A stretch of 7,607 bases of DNA from Desulfobacteraceae bacterium (GCA_007131845.1 SLPT01000320.1:1-7607); one strand, 5' to 3'; counted from the stretch's first letter, positions 1 through 6,869 are shown. Numbers and translations are program-made. The notes: generated by a model from the letters alone, not told the origin.

Positions 1-1182
1 GGCGCATTCCGGGTGGATATCGCTGCGATGGGCCATGGCATAGGAAAGAAGCGTGACGTCCCGGGTGGCCAGCGACTCCCACAAAAGGGCCATGAGCAAT
101 GGATTGTAGGAAAGCTGGCACTCCCCCGGATGGATGTAGCGAACCACCTCGTCCGGGTGGACGATCGCCTCGGACTTGAACAGCATCGATGGCGCCGCGA
201 TGCGGACCAGGGCGTTGAAAGCCTGAATCAGCTGGTGGGCCTCGGGCAGGTTTTCACAGGGCGTCCCCATCCGCTTCCAGGTGAATGCCACCGCGTCCAG
301 CCGGAGAACATCCACGCCCACGTTGGCCAGAAAGAGCATCTCCTCGGCCATGGCGTGAAACACCGCCGGGTTGGCGTAGTTGAGGTCCCATTGAAAGCTG
401 TTGAAAGTGGTCCAGACCCACTTTCCGGACTGCTTGTCGAACGTGAAGCTGCCCCGCCGGATGTCGGGAAAGATGTCCCGGAGGCTGCGCTGGTACTGGT
501 CCACCACCGCCCGGTCGTCGAACATCAGGTAAAAGTCCTGGTAGTCCGCTTCGCCGCTTCTTGCCCGCCAGGCCCAGTCGTGCTCGTCGGAGGTGTGGTT
601 CATCACGAAATCGAGCACCAGGCTGATCCCCTCGTTTCGCAGAATCCGGGCCAGCTCCGTCAGTTCTTCCATGGTGCCGATATCCGGGTGGATGGAACGG
701 TAGTCGCTAACGGCATACCCCCCGTCGTTGTAGTCGCGGGGAACGGCAAAAAGGGGCATGAGGTGAAGGCAGGTCAGCCCCAGCCGCTTGAAATACCCGA
801 TATGATCATGAAGGCCGGCGAGATTGTCGGCAAACAGATCGACATACAACACCCCGCCCACCATTTTTTCGCTTTTGAACCAGTGCGGGTCCGCCTCCCG
901 ACGCGCATCCAGTTTCCGGAGGTAGTCGGGCCGCTTCCGCCACGCCCGGGCGGCAGTCACGAGAATCTGCTCCAGGTGGTAATGGAAATCGTACTGCCAG
1001 CCGTAAAGACCAACCAGAAGCCGGAAAAGCCTTGGGAAATGAAGTCTCAGCCGGGTCTCGAATACAGACCGGGCGTCTGAAGGCAAAAGCCCGTCTTCAC
1101 CGGCCAAGGCCTGCCGGACCTCGGGCAAAAGGCGGGTAAGCGATTTTTCGGCTTCTCTGGAAATCCAGTCGGTATGGTTCAT
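1..1182 (-). CDS. Amylosucrase (GH13), N-terminal part, runs off left edge
   Basis: Amylosucrase transfers glucose from sucrose onto an alpha-1,4-glucan and releases fructose. The minus strand is open from an ATG at 1182 to base 1 (394 codons, no stop), against about 630-650 residues for the family, so the C-terminal third is missing. I recognise it by close similarity to remembered Neisseria polysaccharea amylosucrase. This includes the VGGVxYVDLFA segment, MNHTSDEH (His196), [12 protein letters not shown] with the nucleophile Asp296 preceded by Arg294, and [11 protein letters not shown] with the acid/base Glu338. These match Asp286 and Glu328 of the Neisseria enzyme with a constant offset of 10. 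The third catalytic residue (the HDD motif) should lie just beyond the window. No other in-frame ATG or GTG occurs back to the upstream stop (1258-1260), so the start is fairly secure, although its Shine-Dalgarno is weak. No signal peptide is seen, so it is probably cytoplasmic. A related GH13 sucrose hydrolase is a less likely alternative. Confidence 0.9.
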   Translation of the reverse strand, partial: MNHTDWISREAEKSLTRLLPEVRQALAGEDGLLPSDARSVFETRLRLHFPRLFRLLVGLYGWQYDFHYHLEQILVTAARAWRKRPDYLRKLDARREADPHWFKSEKMVGGVLYVDLFADNLAGLHDHIGYFKRLGLTCLHLMPLFAVPRDYNDGGYAVSDYRSIHPDIGTMEELTELARILRNEGISLVLDFVMNHTSDEHDWAWRARSGEADYQDFYLMFDDRAVVDQYQRSLRDIFPDIRRGSFTFDKQSGKWVWTTFNSFQWDLNYANPAVFHAMAEEMLFLANVGVDVLRLDAVAFTWKRMGTPCENLPEAHQLIQAFNALVRIAAPSMLFKSEAIVHPDEVVRYIHPGECQLSYNPLLMALLWESLATRDVTLLSYAMAHRSDIHPECA

Positions 1183-1300
1183 ATAATGCGATGCTTTACC
1201 GGTTCGGGCCGCTGCGCCGGCCCTTTTTGCCTGTTTCCGCGAATAGTTGAGGATGGTTCATGACCCGCGCGGACTGAGGTTGTACTATGTGACTCAAAAG

Positions 1301-1331
1301 GGTATAAACAAAAAAAAACGGGGTATGTCAA
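1301..1331 (-). promoter_or_regulatory. Weak promoter candidate for the amylosucrase gene
   Basis: On the minus strand a perfect TTGACA (1331-1326) is followed after 19 nt by TATACC (1306-1301), a 4/6 match to the -10 box. The spacer holds a run of nine T (1318-1310). The spacing is longer than ideal. It would give a 5' leader of about 110 nt before the amylosucrase ATG. The T-run could equally be the tail of the preceding slyD terminator. Confidence 0.25.
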
Positions 1332-1334
1332 GAC

Positions 1335-1387
1335 AAAGAGCAGCAAGAGCCGATAACGGCAGTGCCGTTCGGCTCTTGTTGTTCTTT
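1335..1387 (-). terminator. Strong hairpin terminator downstream of slyD
   Basis: An 18-nt arm (1335-1352) pairs with 1370-1387. All positions pair if two G-U pairs are allowed on the plus-strand RNA; these become two mismatches on the minus-strand RNA. An inner 6-bp stem (1355-1360 with 1364-1369) closes a 3-nt loop, with an AT bulge at 1353-1354. It begins about 50 nt past the slyD stop. A run of nine U follows further on in the minus-strand transcript (1318-1310), and a U-rich tail also flanks the hairpin on the plus side. It separates slyD from the amylosucrase gene and may act in both directions. Confidence 0.7.
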
Positions 1388-1437
1388 TGCTTTGATGCGG
1401 AGGGCTTCCGCTGCTTACCGTTTTCCCGTACAGGAAA

Positions 1438-1935
1438 TCAGCTGCAGCCGCATCCGCCCTGGCCGCCGTGTCCGCATGCATGCTGCTGCATCTCGGGAGA
1501 GGGCTGATCGGTGATATCCACCACCTCGATGTCGAACGTGAGGGATTTTCCGGCCAGCGGATGGTTTAAGTCCACAACAATCTTCTCCTCATCCGCTTCG
1601 GCGATGGTCGCGGGAATCTGCTGCCCGTCCGGGGTCTGAAGCCCGATCATGTCGCCGATCTGGGGATTCATTTCCTCGGGCACCTCGGAGCGGGAAAACG
1701 TATGGAGCTGATTTTCGTCCCGGTTTCCGTAAGCATCTTCCGGATCAAGGGTGAAGGTTTTCTTCTCGCGAAGCTCCATGCCCTGAAGCTGGTCCTCGAA
1801 TCCCTTTATGATCTGACCGCCGCCGACCTGCAACTCAAGGGGTTGTCCGTCCTGGCTGGAATCAAACACCTCACCGTTATCGAGCCTGCCCTCGTAATCG
1901 ACCTTTACAAACTTTCCTTTTTCTACCTTGTCCAT
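1438..1935 (-). CDS. slyD: SlyD-like FKBP-type peptidyl-prolyl cis-trans isomerase with metal-binding tail
   Basis: A 165-residue FKBP-family prolyl isomerase and chaperone, probably cytoplasmic (no signal peptide). The FKBP half is shown by KVDYEGRLDNGEVFDSS (residues 11-27), the GGGQIIKGFEDQLQGM core (38-53) and a DPEDAYG segment (64-70). Residues about 71-125 form the insert-in-flap chaperone domain typical of SlyD, and the FKBP fold resumes with NHPLAGKSLTFDIEVV (124-139). The C-terminus (150-165) is Gly-rich with two His and three Cys, a short version of the nickel-binding tail of Escherichia coli SlyD. There SlyD supports hydrogenase nickel insertion through HypB. The start is fixed by an AAGGAG Shine-Dalgarno (1948-1943) 7 nt before the ATG. 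The divergent neighbour is a hydrogenase maturation protease, which fits a nickel-related role (inference). Another SlyD-type FKBP without a nickel role is the alternative. Confidence 0.93.
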   Translation of the reverse strand: MDKVEKGKFVKVDYEGRLDNGEVFDSSQDGQPLELQVGGGQIIKGFEDQLQGMELREKKTFTLDPEDAYGNRDENQLHTFSRSEVPEEMNPQIGDMIGLQTPDGQQIPATIAEADEEKIVVDLNHPLAGKSLTFDIEVVDITDQPSPEMQQHACGHGGQGGCGCS

Positions 1936-1975
1936 TGAAAAACTCCTTTATTGTTTAACTTTTCATATTTTAACA

Positions 1976-1994
1976 ACACTATGCATCATAGTGT
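1976..1994. promoter_or_regulatory. Perfect dyad upstream of slyD, operator candidate
   Basis: ACACTATG and CATAGTGT form perfect 8-bp arms around a 3-nt spacer. On the minus strand a TTGACT (2003-1998) lies just upstream and a TATGAT lies inside the dyad. No clean 17-nt spaced promoter pair is seen, so the exact promoter of slyD is unresolved. The position 41-59 bp before the slyD ATG is typical of an operator. Confidence 0.4.
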
Positions 1995-2199
1995 ATAAGT
2001 CAAGGCCTTTCTGACGCCCTGCACCTCGCTGCTCTCCCCGGGCATGCCGGTGGCGCACTTTTACGGAAAAAAATTTTTTCATGAAAAAACCGGCAACGGC
2101 TTCGCCACAAAAAATCCCCTGTCAGTACTAATACTGCGCGGATTTTCCCGTGACATGAAACAAAACAACAAAAATTCGGACGATATGAAACAAATAGCG

Positions 2200-2230
2200 T
2201 TGCAAAAGAAAAAAATACGTTTATTATAAT
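2200..2230 (+). promoter_or_regulatory. Promoter candidate for the protease gene
   Basis: TTGCAA (2200-2205, 4/6 match to the -35 box) and a perfect TATAAT (2225-2230) are 19 bp apart in AT-rich DNA. This would leave a leader of roughly 65-70 nt before the ATG at 2305, containing the dyad at 2257-2269. The -10 box is convincing; the -35 box and spacing are not. Confidence 0.35.
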
Positions 2231-2256
2231 AAACATAGTTTAATAGCTGCACAGTT

Positions 2257-2269
2257 TGCACAATGTGCA
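2257..2269. promoter_or_regulatory. Short dyad TGCACA-A-TGTGCA before the protease gene
   Basis: Perfect 6-bp arms with a 1-nt centre, 35 bp before the protease ATG and downstream of the TATAAT candidate. It could be a regulator site or a small RNA hairpin. No regulator can be named. Confidence 0.3.
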
Positions 2270-2304
2270 TAAAACGCACGGCTTGACCAAACGGATTGCA
2301 CGCT

Positions 2305-2811
2305 ATGATCGAGTCAATCCATACCAAGCCCCGCCTCGTATTCGGATGCGGAAACACCCTGTTCGGCGACGACGGTTTCGGCCCCGCCGTTATCGGTCAA
2401 CTTGCATCCCGCCACCACCTTCCGGAAGACGCCGCCTTTGTGGACGCCGGCACCTCCGTCCGCGACATACTCTTCGATATTCTACTTTCCGAAACCCGTC
2501 CAAAGCGTATCGTCATTGTCGATGCATCCCTTCAAAACGACAAACAACCGGGCGAACTGTCCGAAATCGATATCGAATCGATGGATCCCAGAAAAACCGC
2601 AGACTTCTCCCTTCACCAGTTTCCCACGATCAACATGCTCAAGGAGCTGCAACTGCATACGGATGTCGATGTCCGCGTGCTGGTGGTCCAGCCTGAACGC
2701 ATTCCTTCAGAAATCAAACCCGGGCTTTCCGGTTCCGTATCAAGGGCCGTTGAGCCCATGTGCAACTATATAATGGAAGTCGTCAGCGAACCCGTTTCAA
2801 ATCATTGCTGA
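2305..2811 (+). CDS. [NiFe]-hydrogenase maturation protease (HycI/HoxM/FrhD-like)
   Basis: A 168-residue protein of the family that cleaves the C-terminal peptide of a [NiFe]-hydrogenase large subunit after nickel insertion. The N-terminal signature GCGNTLFGDDGFGP (residues 14-27) contains the acidic nickel-sensing position (Asp22/Asp23). VDAGT (46-50), IVDAS (71-75, Asp73) and the HQFP motif (His104) supply the other conserved positions of the family. The HQFP and the later QPERIPSEIKPGLS segment resemble the FrhD/coenzyme F420-hydrogenase branch more than HybD. ATG 2305 is preferred over an in-frame TTG three codons earlier. Neither has a strong Shine-Dalgarno. It lies 5' of the hdrA-mvhD-like operon on the same strand, separated by about 200 bp. 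A hydrogenase for it to process must lie outside the window, possibly one that docks to MvhD (inference). Confidence 0.88.
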   Translation: MIESIHTKPRLVFGCGNTLFGDDGFGPAVIGQLASRHHLPEDAAFVDAGTSVRDILFDILLSETRPKRIVIVDASLQNDKQPGELSEIDIESMDPRKTADFSLHQFPTINMLKELQLHTDVDVRVLVVQPERIPSEIKPGLSGSVSRAVEPMCNYIMEVVSEPVSNHC

Positions 2812-3012
2812 TCACGGGTTTCTGAAAATCGGTAAATACCGGCAACAAAGCACAAAAAATGGCGTATCGGTAAGGATTGATTCACTCGTAAAAAAGTCGC
2901 GCTCAGGCCCGGTTATTGGACTTTTGCGAAGTCCTTATAATAATAGCACGGCCTCAGGACGGCGATGCCAACAGGCTTTCATTTGCGTCTACCAGTTACC
3001 GGGGGAAATCCA
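2812..3012. other. Intergenic region before the HTH-hdrA gene
   Basis: About 200 bp with no gene I can support. It has no clear terminator for the protease gene, only a short CGGT/ACCG hairpin near 2830. It has a perfect inverted repeat (2918-2934), a TATAAT box (2936-2941) and, just before the ATG at 3013, the purine run GGGGG (3001-3005), which can serve as a Shine-Dalgarno. A short open frame starting at 2916 has no protein-like features. Confidence 0.5.
2918..2941 (+). promoter_or_regulatory. Inverted repeat abutting a TATAAT box, promoter/operator candidate
   Basis: GGACTT and AAGTCC (2918-2923 and 2929-2934) are perfect 6-bp arms around TTGCG, ending 1 bp before a perfect TATAAT (2936-2941). 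No good -35 box sits at 16-18 bp; TTGGAC (2916-2921) is only 14 bp away. A poor -35 box overlapped by a dyad suggests an activator or repressor site. The HTH domain encoded immediately downstream is a possible ligand (inference). Confidence 0.4.
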
Positions 3013-3282
3013 ATGATTCAGATACGCATCGGCAGACTTGCCTGGCAGATCGGCGTTCACAGAAATACCGTGGGAAACTGGATACGGACCGGGGCGCTTG
3101 CCGCCAGGCCGATCGCGGGAAGGCGCTATGCCATCGAAAAAAACCGACTGATCCGGTTTCTGGCATCCAGGGGCGTGGACGAAGCCCTGGCCGCGGAAAT
3201 AGCCGAAAACTGCGAACCCCTCCGGCACCGCAAAGAAGAGGAGCAACCCAAACAACCCCCCATGAAAACAAAAGAGGTGTCC
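3013..3282 (+). CDS. MerR/excisionase-like helix-turn-helix domain, in frame with hdrA
   Basis: ATG 3013, preceded by GGGGG at 7 nt, opens 90 codons that run without a stop into the HdrA frame. Residues 4-50 look like a MerR-superfamily/excisionase-type winged helix-turn-helix: IGRLAWQIGVHRNTVGNWIR is the helix-turn-helix, followed by a GRRYAI wing and a LIRFLASRG helix. Residues about 66-88 are a charged, Pro/Gln/Lys-rich linker. Either it is the N-terminus of a 1112-residue DNA-binding HdrA, or translation also starts at the internal ATG 3283, which has its own Shine-Dalgarno, giving a separate HdrA. An HTH-only product would need an in-frame stop, and the first one is the TGA at 3460, well inside the HdrA flavin domain. 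The domain call rests on pattern recognition and the function is unknown. Confidence 0.6.
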
Positions 3283-6200
3283 ATGTCAAACAAAACGATT
3301 GGATCCGTTATGGTGGTCGGCGGCGGGATCGCCAGCATCCAGGCATCCCTTGATCTGGCCGACTCTGGCTATTACGTCCACCTGGTCGAAAAAAACGCCG
3401 GCATCGGCGGCCGGATGGCGCAGCTGGACAAGACCTTTCCCACCAACGACTGTGCCATGTGAATCCTCTCACCCAAGCTGGTCGAGTGCGGTCGGCACTT
3501 GAATATCAATTTATTGACGTTGTCCGAAATCACAGGGGTGGCCGGCGAAGCCGGGGACTTTACCGTCACGGTTCGCAAAAAACCCCGCTACATCGACATG
3601 GACAAATGCATCGCCTGCGGCATATGCGCGGAAAAATGCCCTAAACTGGTCTCCGATGAATACAACGCCGGAACCGCCCGCAGGAAATCCGCCTATATCC
3701 AATATGGACAGACCGTTCCCCTCAAATACGCCATCGACCCCGACACCTGCATTTTCATCCAGAAGGGCAAAGGCAAATGCCTGGCCTGCGAAAAATTCTG
3801 TCCCACCGGGGCCATCAATTTCCAGGATAAGGAGGAGCTCCTGGAATTCAATGTCGGCGCCGTAATCCTCTCGCCCGGGCACAAGTCCTTCGACCCCTCG
3901 GGAATCGATTTCTACGGCTACAAAACCATTCCCGACGTGCTCACCGGTTTGGAATACGAACGGATGCTGTCGCCGTCCGGGCCTGTCCGCGGCCACCTGG
4001 AAAAGCCCTCCAGCGGAAAGACGCCCGAAAACATCGCCTGGATCCAGTGCGTGGGCTCCCGAAATACCAACCAGTGCGACAACGGCTATTGCTCTTCCGT
4101 CTGCTGCATGTACGCCATGAAACAGGCCCTGGTTACCGAAACCCATATTCCCGGCGGCGGGCGGCAAACCATTTTCTTCATGGACATGCGCTGCCACGGC
4201 AAGGAATTCGAGCTCTATTACAACTACGCGACGGAAAGAGGCATCCGGTTTATCCGCGCCCGGCCCCACACCATCGAGCCCGGTCCGGGCGGCAGTGGCG
4301 TCGCCATGGAGTACTTTACCGAAGACGGGCGGAAGGTGCGGGAGGAATTCGACCTGACCGTTCTCTCCACCGGGCTGGAGGCGCCCCGGGACGCGATCGA
4401 CCTGGCGGAAAAAACCGGCATTCGTCTGAGCCCCTACCGCTTCGCCGAAACCGGCGGGTTTGAACCGGTTTTCAGTTCCAAAGAAGGCATCTATATCGGG
4501 GGGTCCTTTGCCGGGCCCATGAACATCCCCACGGCCGTGGCCAACGCATCGGCCGCCGCCGGCCAGGCCGCACGCGCCCTGGTCTCCGCCCGGAACACAT
4601 TGACGAAACAAAAGACCTATCCCCCGGAATTCAACCTCACCGGCCAAAAACCGAAAATCGGTGTTTTCGTCTGCTCCTGCGGCGTTAACATCGCGGCCAC
4701 CGTCGATGTAAACGCGCTGGTGGACTACGCAAAAACCCTTCCCGGGGTCGCATACGCGGAAAACAATCTCTTCTCCTGCTCCACGGACGCCCAGAAGCAG
4801 CTTGCCGATGTCATCCGGAAGCAGAACCTGAACCGGGTGGTGATTGCGGCCTGCTCGCCGCGCACCCATGAGCCCCTGTTTCAGGACACCTTAATGGAAC
4901 AGGGCATCAACGGCTACCTGGTGGAAATGGCCAATATCCGCAACCACAATGCCTGGGTCCATCAGAAGAACCCGGAACAAGCGACGCAAAAAGCCAAGGA
5001 CCAGGTTCGCATGGCCGTTGCCAAGGCCCAAACGCTGTATCCACTGGAGCGCATGGAGGTTCCCGTGGTCGGCCGCTCGCTGGTCATCGGCGGGGGTGTT
5101 GCCGGCATGAGCGCCGCACTGGGCCTGGCGGACCAGGGCTACGACACCGTACTGGTGGAACATTCCGGCGAGTTGGGCGGCAACGCGAAAAACCTGCATA
5201 CCACGGCCCGGGGGGAACCGATCCGCCCCATGCTGGACAAGATGATCCGCGACGTCCAAAATCACCCCAAAATCGATGCGCTGACCAACGCCCGCGTTCT
5301 GAACGCCACCGGATCGGTGGGCCACTTCGAAAGCGACATCGAAGCCGGCGGCGAGACGCGCAGAATTTCCTACGGCGCGGCCGTGCTGGCCACGGGCGCA
5401 TCCGAATCCGTGCCGGACGAATACCGCTACGGTACGGACGATCGGGTGTACACCCACCTGGGCTTCGACCGGCTCATGACCGAAACGCCCGAAAAGGCGG
5501 CGGCCGCGGGCAGCGCCGTGTTCATCCAGTGCGTGGGCTCGCGCGATGAGAAGCGACCCTGGTGCAGCCGGCTGTGCTGCACCCATTCGGTCAAAGCGGC
5601 TCTGGACCTGAAAGAGAAAAATCCGGAAATGGATGTCTTTATCCTGTACCGGGACATGCGCACCTATGGCTTAAACGAGGACCTCTACACCCGGGCCCGG
5701 AATGCCGGCGTATTGTTCATCCGCTACGACCTGGAAAACAAGCCGCAGGTCGCCGCCGAAGGAGACGACCTCATCGTTCGCGTCTTCGATCCGGTGAGCC
5801 GGAAGAAAATCGCCATTGACACGGATCTTTTGATCCTGGCCGCAGCGGTCGTCCCCAACAATGTGGAGGAACTCGTCAACATCTACCGGTGCGCAACCAA
5901 CCAGGACGGGTTTCTCAACGAGGCCCACCCGAAGCTTCGGCCGGTGGACATGGCAGCGGATGGATTGTTCGTGGCCGGCATCGGGGCGTATCCCAAGCCG
6001 ATTGGCGAGTCCATCTCCCAGGCCCAGGCCGCTGCATCCCGGGCCGGTGCGATTCTCGCCCAGCCGGTGATGCATCTGGATGCCATCAAGTCGCACGTCA
6101 CCCAATACTGCGACGGGTGCGCCATCTGCCTGGACGCCTGCCCCTATGATGCCATCTCGATCACAACGCATGCGCAAAACGGGCGTACGGCAAAGCGGGT

Positions 6201-6351
6201 CGAAACCGACAAGGCGCTGTGCAAGGGGTGCGGCATCTGCCAGGCCGCATGCCCGAAGGGCGGGATCCTGGTGCACGGATTTACTATCGAGCAATTGCAG
6301 GCCCAGGTGCATGCGGCATTAGACCTGCCACAGGCAATGACGGCTTCGTAA
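3283..6351 (+). CDS. hdrA: HdrA-like flavin/Fe-S selenoprotein (tandem HdrA), Sec encoded by TGA 3460
   Basis: HdrA carries the bifurcating FAD of heterodisulfide-reductase complexes. Counting from ATG 3283 (GAGGTG at 3274-3279), the protein has 1022 residues if TGA 3460-3462 is read as selenocysteine 60. Order: FAD-binding GGG (13-15); DCAMU (56-60), where other HdrAs have DCxxC; a ferredoxin Cys cluster (109, 112, 115, 119) and a second set (156, 166, 169, 173); an IQCVGSR motif (254-260). A second HdrA-like unit follows, with VCSCGVNI (463-470), GGGVAG (603-608), a second IQCVGSR (748-754) and two C-terminal [4Fe-4S] motifs (Cys 943-953 and 980-990). It is longer than methanogen HdrA (about 650) and resembles the long bacterial forms. 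The frame after TGA is conserved without a break for 962 codons, which argues against a pseudogene. Probably cytoplasmic. It ends 24 bp before mvhD. It may carry the upstream HTH as an N-terminal extension. Confidence 0.9.
3460..3462 (+). other. In-frame TGA decoded as selenocysteine in HdrA
   Basis: The reading frame on both sides is HdrA: NDCAM before and ILSPKLVE after, which in cysteine homologues are joined by Cys. UGA is therefore expected to be read by SelB and the Sec tRNA. A sequencing error would have to hit this codon and two more in the next two genes. Confidence 0.9.
3482..3502 (+). promoter_or_regulatory. Bacterial SECIS hairpin of hdrA
   Basis: Eight pairs (3482-3489 with 3495-3502, one of them G-U) close the 5-nt loop GGUCG. 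The loop starts 27 nt after the UGA, within the range usual for bacterial SECIS elements, and its GGUC resembles the GGUCU of E. coli fdhF. The hairpin lies inside the coding sequence, as in bacteria. Confidence 0.75.
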
Positions 6352-6375
6352 AACGTCCAATAAGGAGGCAATTCC

Positions 6376-6855
6376 ATGGCAAGAGATTTCGAACCAAAGA
6401 TCATCGGGTTTCTGTGCAACTGGTGCGCGTATGCCGGCGGGGATCTCGCGGGCGTCATGCGCATCCAGTACCCGCCCGGCATGCGGGCCATCCGGGTGAT
6501 GTGCTCCGGCATGGTGCCGCCGGATCTCGTTTTGGAGGCCCTGGTCAAGGGTGCCGACGGCGTCATCGTGATGGGGTGACACCTGGGCGAATGCCATTAC
6601 CTGGACGGTAATGAAAAAGCACAGGCAAGGGCAGGCGTGATCCGGACCGTTCTGGAGGAATCCGGCATCGACCCGGACCGCTTCGATATCCAGTGGGTAT
6701 CATCGGCCGAGGCCGGCCGGTTTGCCGAAGTGGTCACCCGGTTTACGGAAAAAATCGCTGAACTGGGCCCCAACACGCCGGCGGGTGTGCTGGCCGCATC
6801 CGACGCAGACATCGCATCCGCCCGGGAAAGCCGGGGATCCGCCAATCCCGAATAA
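6376..6855 (+). CDS. mvhD: MvhD/FlpD-like hydrogenase delta subunit, selenoprotein (Sec at TGA 6577)
   Basis: MvhD carries a [2Fe-2S] cluster and transfers electrons from MvhAG hydrogenase, or a formate dehydrogenase, to HdrA. The gene has a near-perfect Shine-Dalgarno (TAAGGAGG, 6361-6368) 7 nt before ATG and is 159 residues long if TGA 6577-6579 is read as selenocysteine 68. Visible motifs: CNWCAYAG (Cys14, Cys17), RVMCSG (Cys43) and GUHLGECHY (Sec68, Cys73), where Cys homologues have GCHLGxCHY. The frame continues cleanly for 91 codons after the TGA and keeps MvhD features, including the DPDRFDIQWVSSAE segment. The Sec form of this subunit (VhuD) is known from Methanococcus-type archaea. 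It is the second gene of the operon; the next gene starts 14 bp after its stop. Confidence 0.92.
6577..6579 (+). other. In-frame TGA decoded as selenocysteine in MvhD
   Basis: VIVMG before and HLGECHY after the TGA are the two halves of one conserved MvhD motif whose missing residue is cysteine. A stop here would remove more than half of the protein, including Cys73. Confidence 0.92.
6595..6613 (+). promoter_or_regulatory. Bacterial SECIS hairpin of mvhD
   Basis: Seven perfect base pairs (6595-6601 with 6607-6613) close a 5-nt loop UGGAC. The loop begins 22 nt after the UGA. The loop has the GG expected near the apex, though it is not identical to the GGUCG of the hdrA hairpin. Confidence 0.7.
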
Positions 6856-6869
6856 TAAAGGAGCAGGTG

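Larger units (their letters stand above)
1995..2304. other. Divergent intergenic region, no gene seen
   Basis: About 310 bp between slyD and the protease gene. The slyD-proximal part (to about 2060) is GC-rich; the rest is strongly AT-rich. It holds overlapping A/T palindromes: 2066-2080 (A-tract/T-tract) and 2074-2089 (a perfect 16-bp palindrome centred on TCATGA). It also has a 12/13 direct repeat GAYATGAAACAAA at 2152-2164 and 2182-2194, exactly 30 bp apart, a TATAAT box at 2225-2230 and a short dyad at 2257-2269. Short open frames here have no recognisable protein features and overlap on both strands, so I do not call a gene. Confidence 0.6.

Noticed and set aside
13..1080. A 355-codon plus-strand open frame opposite the amylosucrase gene
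   Set aside because: It is antisense to a confidently recognised enzyme, has no recognisable motif, and is explained by GC-rich codon structure of the real gene.
1179..1481. Small minus-strand frame between slyD and the amylosucrase gene
   Set aside because: It spans the terminator hairpin, overlaps the end of slyD in another frame and has no protein-like features.
2911..2930. Sigma-54 promoter (GG-N10-GC) near 2918
   Set aside because: GG at 2918-2919 and GC at 2926-2927 are only 6 nt apart, not 10.
2916..3353. An overlapping 145-codon plus-strand frame before hdrA
   Set aside because: It overlaps the HTH-HdrA frame, has no Shine-Dalgarno and has an Arg-rich composition typical of a shifted frame.
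3511..4869. A 452-codon minus-strand open frame inside hdrA
   Set aside because: Its sequence is low-complexity Gly/Val/Ala-rich with no family motif, and the plus strand clearly encodes HdrA.
4891..6312. Further long minus-strand frames opposite the second half of hdrA
   Set aside because: Antisense shadows of the HdrA coding frame, without start signals or domains.
3460..6579. hdrA and mvhD as pseudogenes broken by nonsense mutations
   Set aside because: The frames continue without other damage, each TGA replaces a conserved Cys, SECIS-like hairpins follow at the right distance, and the pattern repeats in neighbouring genes.
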